64,000 nt of DNA from Otis tarda (taxonomy: Eukaryota; Chordata; Aves; Otidiformes; Otididae): contig CM048554.1 in NCBI GenBank assembly GCA_026413225.1, positions 56,503,463-56,567,462 of the forward strand. The letters run 5' to 3'. A program made the translations under genes and the position numbers. The notes beneath the pieces are model-generated. The model was not told the DNA's origin. It saw nothing but the letters and a program-made list of their open reading frames with translations, and did not search any database. Below, piece by piece: positions 11,701 through 24,700 of the stretch; positions within the stretch are counted from its first letter, which is position 1; the number at the start of each line of letters is the position of its first letter.

Positions 11701-14700
11701 GTGAAAGGTTACATATAACAAATTGTTTGTTACAGAGTCACCATGAGAAATAACGAGCGTGTATTGTGAGCACATATCCTGCTGTTCATACTTGCCGTTG
11801 CTAAGATAACAGAAACAAAACACCAGTTTAGGGTGTTTGCAGCTTCCGAGGATGTGGTTTATGCATTGCTTGTGACAGTCTGATGGCTGAAGATGGCTTC
11901 CTTCCAATAATTTTTTAATTTTTGTCCACCTCTTAGAAACCCTTTTGTTGTGAATACTTGTAAGCATGTAAGTGATGATAATGAAGTTTATTTTCCCAAA
12001 GCACAGAAAACATGCTGGATAATTCAAAATACATTATTTGTTTATTTCTCTATCTGCAGCTATTCCCAGGGTATGTGAGTACAAGTTCTGACTTAGTCGG
12101 GCAGTGGGGAAGGCAATGTTTGAGCAGGGAAGGGAGGATAAATGAGCTTGAAAATAGAACGCATTGAAACAATCACTGTAATTCTTAAATAAATTATTTG
12201 TCTTGAGACAGCATCTAAAATTCAACAGCCATTATACTAGCTGCTGAGCACAGACATAAGGAAAGGACAGCCTCTGTTTCACTGTATATCCTTTGCTCTC
12301 CATTCTCCCCTGTGAAAGCCAGCAAGACAAGCAAAAATGCTATGACCCTTGTAAGACATTTCTTTGCTCAACACATCATGTTTTAGTTTGCATTAAGTTC
12401 TCTGCCCTAACGTGTCCTTATATTCATGTGGGTAGATTTTGGTAGTATTTGGGTATTCATTGGGTAGATTTTGAGGGTCCTGTGTGGCAGATACCCTACT
12501 CCGCTTGGCATTCCACTCACTTGACCTCTCTCCCTCTGAACTTCTGATGACAGGATCAGTCCTTTGTAATTACATACTGATTCACTGATAAGGAAGCATT
12601 ACAACACCATGCTGCAGCAACATGCATTGTGCACCTGTGTGGTGCAGCGGTTGGACAACCTTGCTCTCTAGGGAGAGATGAGTATTAAGAAAGTGCTTGC
12701 GAGGAAACAGCACAATAAAGACATTTTTTCCCAGCTGAAAGTAGGGGAAGTAGCACTGCAGCTGCAATGACAAATCCAAAGGATGAATCTGAGAATTTCC
12801 TGTAAGAAAGTTAACAAAAACAACAAACCAAGCCACGTAACTTTGATGACCTGTATGTTTGGGGAACTTTGATTCAAGCTGTTCACCAAGCACCACCATG
12901 AAATGGTGATAAATTACAACATTATATGTTCCTAATTATAGAGACTCCAAGATCATGAGAAACTGGGTAAGAGACAGGACCACTTTTAAAATACAGGAGG
13001 CCTGCCTGAATCTTAAAATACAGTGAAGCAGAGCGGTTCTGATGAGCCTGAAAATCCTGCTCTCAGCTTTACAGCCTTTACTGCTTAGTAAAAGCACCCA
13101 TCTTTTGATTCACTCTGTTCACTTGTGTTTTAAGAAACTGGCATTACCTTCTATGATAGATGCCCTATACAATGTATATTTGGATCTTGCCATTCTGGAT
13201 GGATGCAGACAAATAAATTCTGTGTCACTTCACCCTGAACGCTAGCTGCCCAGTCAGAAACACTGTTGTTGTCAGTGGGAAAGCAATTCATTCTGCTACA
13301 ACTAGGCACTGTAATTCCCTCAGCTCCCTTTCTCAGCTTTCAGCTGTAAAACCTCTCTGCCAGCATTCACTGCACCAGATAACAAGGAGAAAATTTTTAT
13401 CACAAAAGCATCTTTGAACACAGCACACCAGGAGTACTGTATTTTGCAAAGTATGTTAAAAGTATTTCAATCTAACATTTCATGAAAGACATACCCCAGA
13501 AAACATAAACCTAAAAATACAGACTTAGAATTAACTGTAAAGGTTTTTAATAACTTTCCAGTATAAAATTTACCACACTGACATGTGAGGACATACCACG
13601 GAGGGTGTGCTGCATGGCAACTGCAAAATCCATTTACTTCATCAGGAATTTCTGTAGGGAATACAAAATGGAGTAGAAGCAGTAGTCTATCATGGCTCTA
13701 ATGTTAGAAACTACAGCTTCCTTATTTCTTATTCCAGTACTGCTATTTGCAGCTCTTCTGGTCATGCAGAACAGCAGCAAGATAATTTGTATGAATAGTG
13801 ACAATATGTATTTTGCTTTTTTCTCCTTTTAGGCTTCCAAAAAATGTGCAGTCTCTGTTCTTGGCAATATGGATCAGCGACATGTCCTCCAACATTGAGT
13901 TCCTGTGGAGATGCAAACATATTTACTAATCTGGCCACCATATCATATTTAGTGCTTGCCAACTCCACTACTGTGATAAGCAAAAGAATAGCACACACCA
14001 TCAAAGCCTCCAGACTAAGGAAAAGGATTAGCTTTCACTGCAGGCCCCTACTATCTGCTCCTACTTAAGAGAAAGAAAGAGAAAAGGAGGTAAGAAAACT
14101 ATGATTTAGCATCTCTAGCACTACCTACTACCGAGGAAAGGCTATGAAGACACCATGCTGAAATCAAGTGGAAAAAAATGACACCATGGAAACTGAACAA
14201 AAATAATAATTTGCTGTTATATCTCTGTCCTAGACCAGGAAGCCCTTAACCTGCAAATCACCAGATGCTCAGCATATACTGGTGAAGTATCATCCCATTT
14301 TTGCCTTATTGTTCCTTACACATCTGCTTCCAGTCATTTTCAGAAACAAAATTCTGCATTGGCTTGATATCTGGCAGGACCAAATACACCTATTACGATG
14401 TCTTCAGAGTCTGATTAAAGAATGCTAATAGTGTATACACATTTAAAGGTTTGGCAAATCTGAAGATAAAGAAGAAGAAAATAGGAGATAATTAGCACAG
14501 CCTAAGTGATCTCTAAAGGAGGATGGCTAAATGGTGGAGAAGATGAAAGACGGCTCTGAAACAAAGGGACCTACAGGCTGGAGGGAGCAGAGCAGGGCCC
14601 TCCCTGGGAACCAGAAAGTGCAGATACTCAAGATGACCTCTGAGACGGGAACTCGAGTTTCTGCAGGTTGTGAGCAAACTGTGCAGCAACACACGATTTA

Positions 14701-14880
14701 CCCGTGCTCCCCTTCACTAGGACGGAACAAGACTTAAGTTTGAACGTGGTAGGAAAAGCCAGGTGTTGGTGACGACTGATCCCATCCCTGCCACTCACTT
14801 ATTGGGAACCATGAGAAACCACCTAACTGCCCTTTGTTTCATTTCTTCACCTCAGCTTCTGAGGGTGTCACACGTATTAC
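5730..14880. other. Intergenic region between FOXN2 and PPP1R21
   Basis: I see no supported gene here. Reading frames are short, lack splice context and do not resemble proteins I know. The content is mostly AT-rich unique sequence with short homopolymer runs and a TTG run near 8150. A somewhat more GC-rich patch lies at about 8960-9260, and another at about 10290-10560 whose frames I do not recognise. No full repeat element was identified. Confidence 0.6.
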
Positions 14881-15388
14881 ATGAGACAGCAGCTGCCGAC
14901 ACTCTGAAGGTGCAGCGCACGCCGCTCTGCGCCGCAGGCTCCTTCCCTCGCAGGCCGGTGACAGGCCCCAGGCCTGACCCCCTCCCCCGGCGACACACCC
15001 CAAGCCCAAGCTCCGCCGAGCGCTGCCTGAGGAGCAGGCCGCCAACCGCCGGCGGTGAAACCGGGCCAGGGTGACCTCCCCCCCCGCCCCGCCCTCCGCC
15101 GCTGACTCAGGCCCGGGCCCGGGCCCCGGGCTCCACCTAGCGGCAGCCCTGCCTCGGGCGCGGACCCGCGGGACTGGGCTGGCGCTCTGCCCGGGCAGGG
15201 GACAGCTCCGGGCCACCACACGCCGCTGCTTGCGTCACGATCCGCCGCCATGACCCCCTTCGCCCCCCGCCAGCCCCCGCCGCCCGCAGCCTCCCCGCGT
15301 CCGGGCGGACGCTGCTCCCGCGCGCGGCCGATGCTTTTTGGGCGGGGTGGGGCCCCGTAGCCTCGAGGCCGCACAGGCCCCGGCGGCT

Positions 15389-15402
15389 GTTACTATGGCA
15401 AC
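15389..15402 (+). promoter_or_regulatory. RFX-family X-box
   Basis: GTTACTATGGCAAC fits the imperfect-palindrome X-box consensus (GTTNYYATRGNAAC type) bound by RFX factors. It lies about 270 bp upstream of the PPP1R21 ATG inside the CpG island. Confidence 0.65.
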
Positions 15403-15431
15403 AGAGGCGGCTGTGAGCGCCTCACCGGCGT

Positions 15432-15437
15432 CACGTG
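15432..15437. promoter_or_regulatory. CACGTG E-box
   Basis: A palindromic E-box in the context GTCACGTGCC, of the kind bound by USF, MYC/MAX or MiT/TFE factors. It is in the CpG-island core upstream of PPP1R21. TCACGTG is also the core of CLEAR elements of lysosomal/endosomal genes, which would suit PPP1R21 function (inference). Confidence 0.45.
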
Positions 15438-15461
15438 CCCCGCGCCGGACCCCACCCCCCC

Positions 15462-15496
15462 GCCGCCATCTTGGAAGTTGCGTCAAGATGGTGGCG
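15462..15496. promoter_or_regulatory. Inverted pair of YY1-type motifs
   Basis: GCCGCCATCTTG at 15462-15473 and its near reverse complement CAAGATGGTGGC at 15484-15495 face each other with a 10-bp spacer and one mismatch between arms. The CCGCCATCTTG core is the classical YY1 site near the start sites of housekeeping promoters. Confidence 0.6.
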
Positions 15497-15576
15497 CCGG
15501 CGACTTAAGCTCCGCCCGCTCCTCCTTCGGTGTGCGGGGCGGCATGGTGACGGCATAGCATTGTCACCGCCTGAAC

Positions 15577-15585
15577 CCGGAAGTG
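15577..15585 (+). promoter_or_regulatory. ETS/GABP-type site
   Basis: CCGGAAGTG matches the ETS core found in TATA-less CpG promoters. It lies about 75 bp upstream of the start codon, close to the expected transcription start. Confidence 0.5.
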
Positions 15586-15659
15586 CGTCTTCCCTTACGG
15601 GCGTGTGTATGTGTTAGCACCGAGCCGGGCTGAGCCAGGCCGGCGGCGGGGGGGGCGGG

Positions 15660-15719
15660 ATGGCGGCCGCTGCGGAGCTGCAGGGGAAGTACCAGAAGCT
15701 GGCTCAGGAGTACTCCAAG
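15660..15719 (+). CDS. PPP1R21: PPP1R21 exon 1 (coding part)
   Basis: Residues 1-20, from MAAAAELQ to EYSK. The donor AAG|GTACCA lies inside the CpG island. The frame that runs on past the donor to 16043 is intronic. Confidence 0.95.
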
Positions 15720-18700
15720 GTACCAGGCGCCAGAGCCCGTCCCCGGCGCTCCGCGAGCGGTGGCCGCCGCCGCCTCCCTGCCGGTGCCGCCCCCCTCCAG
15801 CCGCTCCCTGCGCGCGGGCTGCCGGCTGATACGCGCCGGAGGGCCGCCGCGCTGAGGGGAGGGGGCCTTCCCCGCTCGGCCCGTGGGGCTGCCCGTGCCT
15901 TCTGCCTTGCCCTGCCCTGCCCGGGGGAACCGACTGCCCCACCCCGGTGCCGCCGTGGGGCGGCCGGGCCCCGAGCTCTCCCGCCCGGCTTGGCTGCCTT
16001 CGGCGCCGTGCCCCAGCCGGAGCGGGCGGCTGGTCAGGACTGAAACGCCGATTTCCGTGTCAGCGTGGAACGCTTGGGGCCCAAAGATTGTCTCTTCTTG
16101 AGGATGAGGCGAAGGCGAACTCAGGCAGGCAGGGGTGGTGCGAGCCTGCAGGTGCCCAGGGAACACGGTGTTGGCGAGTGCTGGCCGGGCACGCCGGCAT
16201 GAGGGGCAAAGTGGCCTTGTCTGCAAAGCATCCAGTAGAGCAAATAACGGGTTCTGCTATGCCAGGGAAATAAAACTAGTAGTGCTTTCCCTTGTTTCTC
16301 CACCTTCCAGTCAGGCATGAGGCTTAGGTGTCTTTTTGGGTGTGAACACTTGTTGAGCTTTTGGTCTTGCACCTTCCCCGTAGACTCTTGACTTTGCTGG
16401 TGTATGTGGGAGTTCAGTGGTGGTAGTAGTGCTTGCAGTGGTGTTGTAGTCTTGGAAGTGAGGACACTTGTTTCCACACTTGCTTCATGTCTGTTCCTGT
16501 TCTTTTGCAGCTGCTCTTATGTGACTTTGCTTCCTGTTTCTGATGCTGCTTAAGGGAGTATTTGCAAAGACTTCTGGCCCATAGTGGAGAATGTTTTTCC
16601 TTTCCAAGGTGCTTGAGATAATTTCTTAAATGGTGGAGCCTTGCTTAATACAAAAGTCTTCATTCTTGTTTCTTTGCTAAAAGGAAGAGGAGACCTTTGG
16701 TCTTGAATAGCATAGTTCTTCAAAGGCCTTGGAAAGAAACCCAGCACTTTGTTTTTGTGTAGCTCAGTGTCAGTCTTTGGCACAAGGCACTCATCTGTAT
16801 TTGACATCTTTCCCTAGATTACAGAACAATGTGCCTTTCAATTCTCCTTGGATCTGGTATTAAAAAAACTGTACAGAATCTTAAGTTGTTCAGAGATAGA
16901 TAAATATATATATATATATATATATCTGTCTGTATTTAATGCTTCCACAAGATCATTTTAAGAAAACTGAATTAACTTTGGGGTTTTGTAGGTCACAGAG
17001 TTCGTATTTCTTGTTGCTTTCTACAATGGCTCTGCTGTACCTTGGAGAGCCTTAATGGAGCCTTAAAAATGGCTCAGGATGAGGTAACTGAGGGACTTTG
17101 CTGCTTGATTCCTGAATGAAACTTTGAAATGTAGGCTTCTTGACTGTATCTTCTGAAAGTTCCAGCTGCTGGATCCTCTTTCTTTTAGTATCATGGTGTC
17201 CAAATGTTTTCTTTGAACTTTATCTTGTAACTTTCAGCCTGTGATGTTTCATTGGTTCTTTGTGGGAACTGTTTTTTTGGTCTTATCCCACTTCTTGTGC
17301 AACAGCTCCAGGGCATTGTGGGATCCCCTTTCTTGATAACTCTCCTTTTTGTGCAAATGATCAGCTGTTCAACTGGCTGTTTATTGTGTGCAGGTGGGAA
17401 TGGAGAGTAGCCCTGGGAAGCTATTTGCCTGTTCACTTAATCATGTTGTGGAAGACAAAGAGAGAGGTAGACAAGAGCTTGACAGACTCAAGGCGTGCAG
17501 AGGGAAGTACGTGCCAAAGGATTGCTTTCTCTCTCAGTTCACAGAGCAGTCCAGAAGAAGGATGTGTGTTTTCAGAGTCTCTTCTTCCCCTTGAGCTGCA
17601 GCTTCTGGCTTTCTCACACAACCCTGATGGAAGCAGTAGCCAAAAGGCTCTTTCACCTTGTGGCAGCTTTTGGTGAATCACACTTCAGCTTGGGTATCTC
17701 AGTGCAGCACAACTGAGGTAGTTCATTCTGCATTTTGTCACTGCATCTGATGTGTTCCCGCGTTAGTAGCTGTGGCAGAAAAAAAAGGGGTAGAAAACTG
17801 CTACACTGCTTTTTCTTGCTAGGGACACCCTGTGCTTGGAAGTCTTTCTGTGGAGCTCCTGCAAGTTTCTTCTCTTGCCTTTGTGATGCCTGAGCAGCAC
17901 AGTGGGAATACTGCAGGGCAAAAGCCTGTGCTTAGCAGTCTCACCTGACTTTTTGACCTTTTGAAATAGTCAGTCATCAGACTGAAAAGATTATCCATTA
18001 CTGTTTTACATTGAGTCTTGCCTTTTATGCATCTGCCAGAGGTATTCCCAAACACTATACAAACCTTTTTAATTTATATCTGCAACAGCCGGACTCAAAC
18101 ATGTCAAAAGAATACAAACTGCCATTGAAGAAACCGGGATTCAAGCGGTTAGCGAGGAATGGGAAGATGGATCTGTCGATATCCTCATTGCTGCAGGGTA
18201 GAGGTACTCTGTGAAGTGACTGGGACATAGATTTCTTGAGTATCACATTTCACTACAATGATTTTGGCTCAGATTTGTAACTATATAAGTAAGTCTTAGA
18301 GGGCTTTTTAATCTATGCTTTTTATGCGTTTTCCGGAAGTGTTTGTCGAGCTGTTCTCTCTGGATCATCTGCTGCTACCAGTAATAAGTATTGTTGTATT
18401 AGAGTATATAGTTAAGTTCTTCTTGAATTGATACAGATTTTGACTTTATTGTGAGCCCTTCTTATGTTCCAGAACCAGTCACAAACAGTTTTGGGGAGAA
18501 GAGGGCAGGGACAGAAATAGTACTGAATATGAGTGAGAACTTGATTAGTCAAGGAAGAAGTTGCAACTTCTGTTGTTCACTGTTCTTCAAACCTTAACTA
18601 TCTTTAAGTAACTTATCTTCCAAGATATTTATTGAATAAGAACTATGTTCTATTTGACCAAAATATTCAAATGGTAAAGTAACTCCTTATTTCTTGGCAA

Positions 18701-21700
18701 TTCAGTATATGAATTGGATTTTTTTTTTTTTTTTTTTCCTCCCAACCTGATACCACTGCTACCTACCTGAACAGAATACTTTAAAAAGCATGCACGTATG
18801 GTGCTCTTGTGAGAGAATATGATGCTTTATGTGCATTCTAATGAATGGATTTTTTTTATTTTATTTTTTATATTCCTTTGTCTTGCATAGTTATTTGGCA
18901 TCTCTTATTTTCCAGCTTCGAGCTCAGAACCAAGTACTGAAAAAAGGTGTTGTAGATGAGCAAGCAAACTCTGCTTCTCTGAAGGTAATTTCTAAAAACT
19001 ACATGTGTCAGATGTATTAAGCTGTGACAAAATGGGTGAATGGGAATACTTTTTACTCAAAGTATTGTGATTAAAATAATAAAAAGAGAACTTAATTAGT
19101 AAAAGAATTTCTGTTCTGCAACTAGTCTTCGTTGCTCTCTGTAGGTGCTGACTTTGTAAAAGTGGCGGGTTGCCTCTTGATGATTAACTTACAGAATGAA
19201 ATACCTACTTGAGTGTGGTCTGTAGGCAACTCAAGGAAGTGAAGTCTGTTCTTTTGGTTTAAAAGCAATACTTTTTACCTTTTCAGTATTCAAATCGTAA
19301 AGAAAGCATTTTTTAAATGTATTCTTGTTTAATGTGATATATTTTATTAAAAGCATGTATGAACTTTTTGGTCATTCAGGAGCAACTGAAGATGAAGGAT
19401 CAATCACTGAGAAAACTGCAACAAGAAATGGACAGCCTGACTTTTCGGAATCAGCAGCTTGCCAAGCGAGTGGAGTTACTGCAGGATGAACTTGCATTAA
19501 GTGAAACTAGAGGCAAGAAGAACAAGGTGTGTGCTAAAGGCAAAAAAACTTGCTTAGCAGATATCTGCTCCACACCTGTCAATATTTTAGCTGGATTTCT
19601 AGCAGTAGTTCCTCTGTGTCAAGGATTGAGCTGAATGTTTTTGTCAGAACTTCTGTTATTAACTGATGTTAGTAAAATACCCACAAAACAAATATTGATA
19701 TGTATAATATATGCTAAGTAGTTCTCTACTTTTCTTTCTAGTGCATCAGCTAACTGATGCTGAATTGTTGTCTCCCTTTACGGATATTTATTAACTGTTC
19801 AAACAGCTGGGAAAGATCTCAGAGTTCTGTGATTAATCTACTGCTATGAAGAAAACTGATCACCCCTCATTTGCTATCCCCACCTCCTTACTTTGCAATT
19901 CTGATTTCAATGGTTAGCTCTGTGATTGTAACTTTTCTAGTCAGCTCTTGCTGAGCTCTTGTCAAATGCTTTGAAATCTAAATTTTTAAGCTAGTATTCC
20001 TTATGTTATTTCAAAATGTCAGAATAATTTCAGTACTGTTATCTTTCTTTGCCAAAATGCGTGCTGATTAAACCTGGTTATACCGTGTTTTGTCTAAGAT
20101 CAGCCATGTCTTCTGTAGGTAACATCAGTATTCCAGAGGTGATGTGCCTGGACTTTAATAATTCTCAAGCATCCTTTGCTACTTTCTTCTTATGAGGAAA
20201 CACCTCTTAATTACTGTCATCTTATTTTGGTTAGCTCCCGAAATGCTGTAGCTATCAAGACTGACACTAAAGAAATCATTCAACTGATTAGTAATACGAT
20301 CATCTTTCCTTACTTTTTTCCTAAACTCTTGGGTGCTTCTTTGCTATCCAGTTCCCTGACAAGCATAATAACTCTGACTTACATTATTCATGTTCTTTTA
20401 TTTCATATTATGTAATTTCTCACTTCACTAGACATGTTTCTAAGTTTTGAAGGACCTCAGCCTGGCTTGAGTAGCTTTGCAAACCATTGCCACTGACTTT
20501 GCTTCTTGTTCAGCTGTCAGAATGCACAGTTCTGGGGTTTTGGTTTTTTTTATTTTATTTTTTTTAAGAAGTGTTTGTATTTTCACTTTAGTTTTACCTG
20601 TAGGGCCTCACTGAGTACGTATGTTGTACTGAACACACTCCCACTAAATTCCATGTCATCCTTATTTCAGAGACTCACCATTGGGAGACCATGTAAATAA
20701 CATCTAAACCTGTTTGGATTGTTTGTGTCAGATCTGCAGTTCTTCTAGAAAAAGGAGCACTTATGCTCGTATTTCAGGTGTTGTAGTCCTTAGGCTGACA
20801 TCAAATACTTGGCTGTCCCAAGCACTTGAAGTTCGGTGTTAAGTTTAGATGTCTCCCTTTTGTTGATGATGATACTACCTTTGTTCAGCAGTAGTGTGGG
20901 TTTCACTGGTGGTCTCTGAGTCTTTTGGATGAAATGGGTGAAAAGTGAGGAAACAGTTGGTAGAGAGACGTCTCTGTTCTCAGGGGAGCAGGCAGTGAAG
21001 ACCCTGTGTTTTCCAGTGCCACCTTGTGCTACAGCCTGCCATGGGATAGTGCACTGTCAGTGATTATTCCTGGTGCCTGCTGAGACCAGACCAGCTTACA
21101 CTTGGATGCTTGATGGAGGCGGATGTGCCTTACACACAGCTAAACAAATGCATTGGGTTTTGTATTACTGACTGCTTGGAATCATGCAAGATTCAAATGG
21201 TGTCAAAGGGGCACCTGCCCATACAAGCAATTTCATGTGTGTGTGAATGTGACGCCCGAGTAGAGGCTTTCCTGAGTCCTTATCGAGTTAGCATTCTACC
21301 ACTCCACAGTAACAACAGTGTGAAGGAAGAAGTGCTGCTTTTAGGCTCAAGCTGTGTGCAATATGTATACCTCTTGATACACATTAGTCAGTGTAAGTAA
21401 GAGGCTCGTGTGCCTCTGCTGGGAATTAATGATGGGAAGTGTTTTCAGATACTTGGGGATGAGCTTTGGGATACCCCTGGAGGCTTGGAGATAATGAGTG
21501 CATTTTCTTTCTTTTAGAAAAGCGCAGAATCCTCATCTCAGTTGAGTCAAGAGCAGAAAAGTGTCTTCAATGAAGATCTTCAGAAGAAGATAGAAGAGAA
21601 CGAACGACTGCATATACTTGTGAGTGAAACTTAAGCCTTTCTTTTTAGTTCAGAAAACTGATCACATGAACAAAGAGAAAATAAAATGCCATCTGAAATC

Positions 21701-24700
21701 TAGTGAGTTTAGAAGCTTATTTGTACGCAAAACAGTAGATTAGATCAGATAGCTTGTTTATAAAGATGTTCACTGGACAACTGAGAAAGTATTTTGACTT
21801 CAGATTCTTAAGACAGTATGTGGAATAACTTGCATAATACGTGTGTTTTCTCATTTAGATTTTAAACTTTTTCTGATACTTAGCTACTCTACTGAAAATA
21901 AACATAGGTGTGTTATTGGGTGGAAGCTTTTTCCCGCCCTAATTGTTTCCACACTAATTGTTTCAGAATTGCCTTAAAGCTTAAAATCTTTTCTACAAGT
22001 TGCCGTAATTAAGTCGGAATTACTTTACTGAAATGGAATGCATTTCACTTTGGTTTAGAAAACTTGAGAAAAACCTTATGGCTCAAGTTTAATTTTTCAG
22101 GTGTCTACTATTAATCAGCAATATATTTAAGGAATGCTTGGTGCTACGAAACTTTAATAAACACAAAGTACTTTGTTCCTAAATCTTTTCTCTGTGTCTG
22201 GCTAATTAATTTGGTATAACTCATAGGACTATATTCCATAGTAAAATTAAGCTTTCATATGAGCTCTGCTTTTCTTCTTTTAGTTCTTTGAAGCAGATGA
22301 GCAGCACAAACGTTTAGAAGCAGAGCTGAGAACTAGACTTGAGGTTTTGGAAACTGATGCTGCCCAGCATCAAGCTGTGGTGGACAGTTTAACAAGGAAA
22401 TACACGGATACCATAGAAAAGCTGCAGAATGATAAAGCCAAATTAGAAGTAAGGAGTTTTTCCTCTTACTTGCAAGCTTGAAAAATTTTGAAATGAAATG
22501 TCTTGCTGTGTCAGTACTTACATTGTGAGATTATCTTCTTGCATAAAGATCAAGTCTCAGACACTAGAAAGAGAAGCTAAGGACTGTAGGCTTCGAACCG
22601 AAGAATGGTAAGTGTTTTTGTTTCATATAATGAAAAATTGATTTAAAGAAATAACTGCTGTAAAAGACTAACTGTATTATTTTTAGAGAATAATACCTTA
22701 AAAAGAAAAAAAGAGGAAAAAAACTTTGATAAAACTCAAAATACTGGACAACAGTGCATTAACATGAAGACTGTACAGGTCAGCCCCCTCTTCCTTCTGC
22801 TGAGTATGTAACTAGACAATTGATTCCACAGATTCAGCTTTCACTAGAGCAGTTTTGTCACCAAGCTGTTCTAAGTAGCTGTAAAGTTGATGAAAGTTTG
22901 AAAAAATTATATGTAATGGAATGTTATGAAAAGTAAAGAAACTACTGAACTTGTGTGAAACAAAGATGTGTGAGCTTTTACAAACTACTTCTGAAAACAG
23001 AGCTTGAGTAGGATATACTGAGACAACTGACTGAAGAGAGTTTCAAAAATCTCCCTCTACCCCAGAAGCTTCTTGAACAATTGCTTTTGCTTCAAGTATA
23101 GCATGCTCAGCTAGAACATTTGAAATTTTTTTGTGGAAGGGTTGTTAGTTTTGGAATACCTTAATTATCTTGAAGACAAGTTATAGAAAATGAGACGTTG
23201 AGGACTGTGGGACAAGTCAAGTTAGGGTACACTTCTCTGAAGTTCATTATTAAGGTGCATTTCTAAAAGATATATGTGTAGTATAGATCTTTAATGGATA
23301 AAATGCACAGTGAATGATCAGATGAAGAGTTCCTTCTTGCAAATGGTAACCTTGAAGTATGTATTTAAATTATTTTGATAGATGCAAAGATACTTGAATT
23401 CCCATAACTTTCCTCTTAGACAGGTCAAGGTTTCACTAAGAATGACTTGCAAAAGAGGATGAAAGCTGTGTTTTGCTGCTGTTTGCTTTTTTTGTGGTGT
23501 TTGAAAACCAGTGTAGTCTACTACTCAGTTCAGAGCTTGCCTGTCGTGTTCTGTGATGACTGGGTAATTAATGTCATTGTAAGATACTGTCCCTACCATT
23601 TAAGAAGTAAGGCTTTTTAAAAATTATGAAGCCTGACACTTCTTTGTTTTAAACACTGAAATCGATGTCTAATGAAGACATGACAGAAGATGTCTTTGAG
23701 AGTACCGCTCTTCTGTTTTCCCCACTTTTTCAGACGACGGGAACCATTTGCCTGTGACACCCACGTGTTATTCAGGACAGCCAGGGGATATGAAACTTGA
23801 CAGCCTGCATGCCTTGAAAATTAAAGGGCAGAATGTAAAACAAAACATACCAAAACTACTTGATTGCTATTCCTTTATAGTAGAAAAAAAGGAACATCTG
23901 TACTTTTGCAGTTTGTCTTTGAGTTTATTTTCCATCATGCCCAACGCTACTGCAGTTCATTTTGTACAGTTTCTATGCAATTTTGAAGCTGCTCTTCAAG
24001 AAAAATGTTTGTTAATGTGCGTGAGCTGCTTACTGGCCAGTTTCTTCATATCTTGCTTACCTACTTTGGATTATTTTTCCTTGTTAGTCCTGATAAATTT
24101 CCATGTATCAAGTGTTCTTGTATAAAAGGAAAAAACTGTAACTTTGACACCTTCCCCCCACCCTCCACTATATGTGCAGGAGTTCTAGATGTCAAACAGG
24201 AAGCAAAACAGTGAAGAATTTGAGGGCCTAAGTTGGGTAAGGTGTGGAATTTGGTCTGAATCAATATGTAGTAATCTTTGTTGACATGTATATAATGCTG
24301 GAATATGTTACTGTTCATCTCAAGAATCTATGCTAGTGATATTAGTAATCTTAATACTTAGTTCACGTCTGTATACACAGTCAAATGCAAGTGAAGCAGA
24401 TCTAGAGAAAAATCACTTGAGAATGTATCAGAAACATAATTGCCAAGTCTTGTGGGAATGGGCTATATCATAGCAGTGTTTAAATATGGGGCTTTGAAAA
24501 GCTTGTGAGGTATTTCTAATAGTGATGTGACATAGTTTACTGAATTAACAACTCACTACTTGCAAATTGGAATACTGCATCGGATACATGGTAACTAATT
24601 TAAAGACCCTTTTGCTTTCCCATTCAAATTCCAGTAGAAAAGAATACCTTCGTGTAGCTTATACAGTAATTGCGGAATTGGAAAATAATTAAAGATTAAC

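Larger units (their letters stand above)
14890..16060 (+). promoter_or_regulatory. CpG-island promoter of PPP1R21
   Basis: The base composition changes abruptly to GC-rich with dense CpG. The island covers the upstream region, exon 1 and the start of intron 1. There is no obvious TATA box, as is usual for a housekeeping promoter. It contains a CACGTG E-box (15432-15437), an RFX X-box (15389-15402), an inverted pair of YY1-type motifs (15462-15496), an ETS-type CCGGAAGTG (15577-15585) and GGGCGGG boxes. Transcription probably starts between about 15480 and 15650 (inference). Divergent non-coding transcription would not be surprising, but no minus-strand gene is evident. Confidence 0.85.

Noticed and set aside
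15720-16043. Read-through extension of exon 1
   Set aside because: The donor at 15720 and the downstream exon LRAQNQVLKK give the family protein; the extension is intronic CpG-island sequence.
14839-16226. Minus- and plus-strand GC-rich open frames around the PPP1R21 promoter
   Set aside because: CpG islands lack AT-rich stop codons. The frames are Pro/Ala/Gly/Arg-rich, overlap one another, and have no recognisable domain or splice pattern.
21110-21400. 96-codon frame in PPP1R21 intron 3
   Set aside because: Composition like surrounding intron, no acceptor or donor in phase, unrecognised sequence.
23748-24125. 125-codon frame in PPP1R21 intron 6
   Set aside because: No matching splice phases and no similarity to the family protein; the joined exons 6-7 already give the expected sequence.
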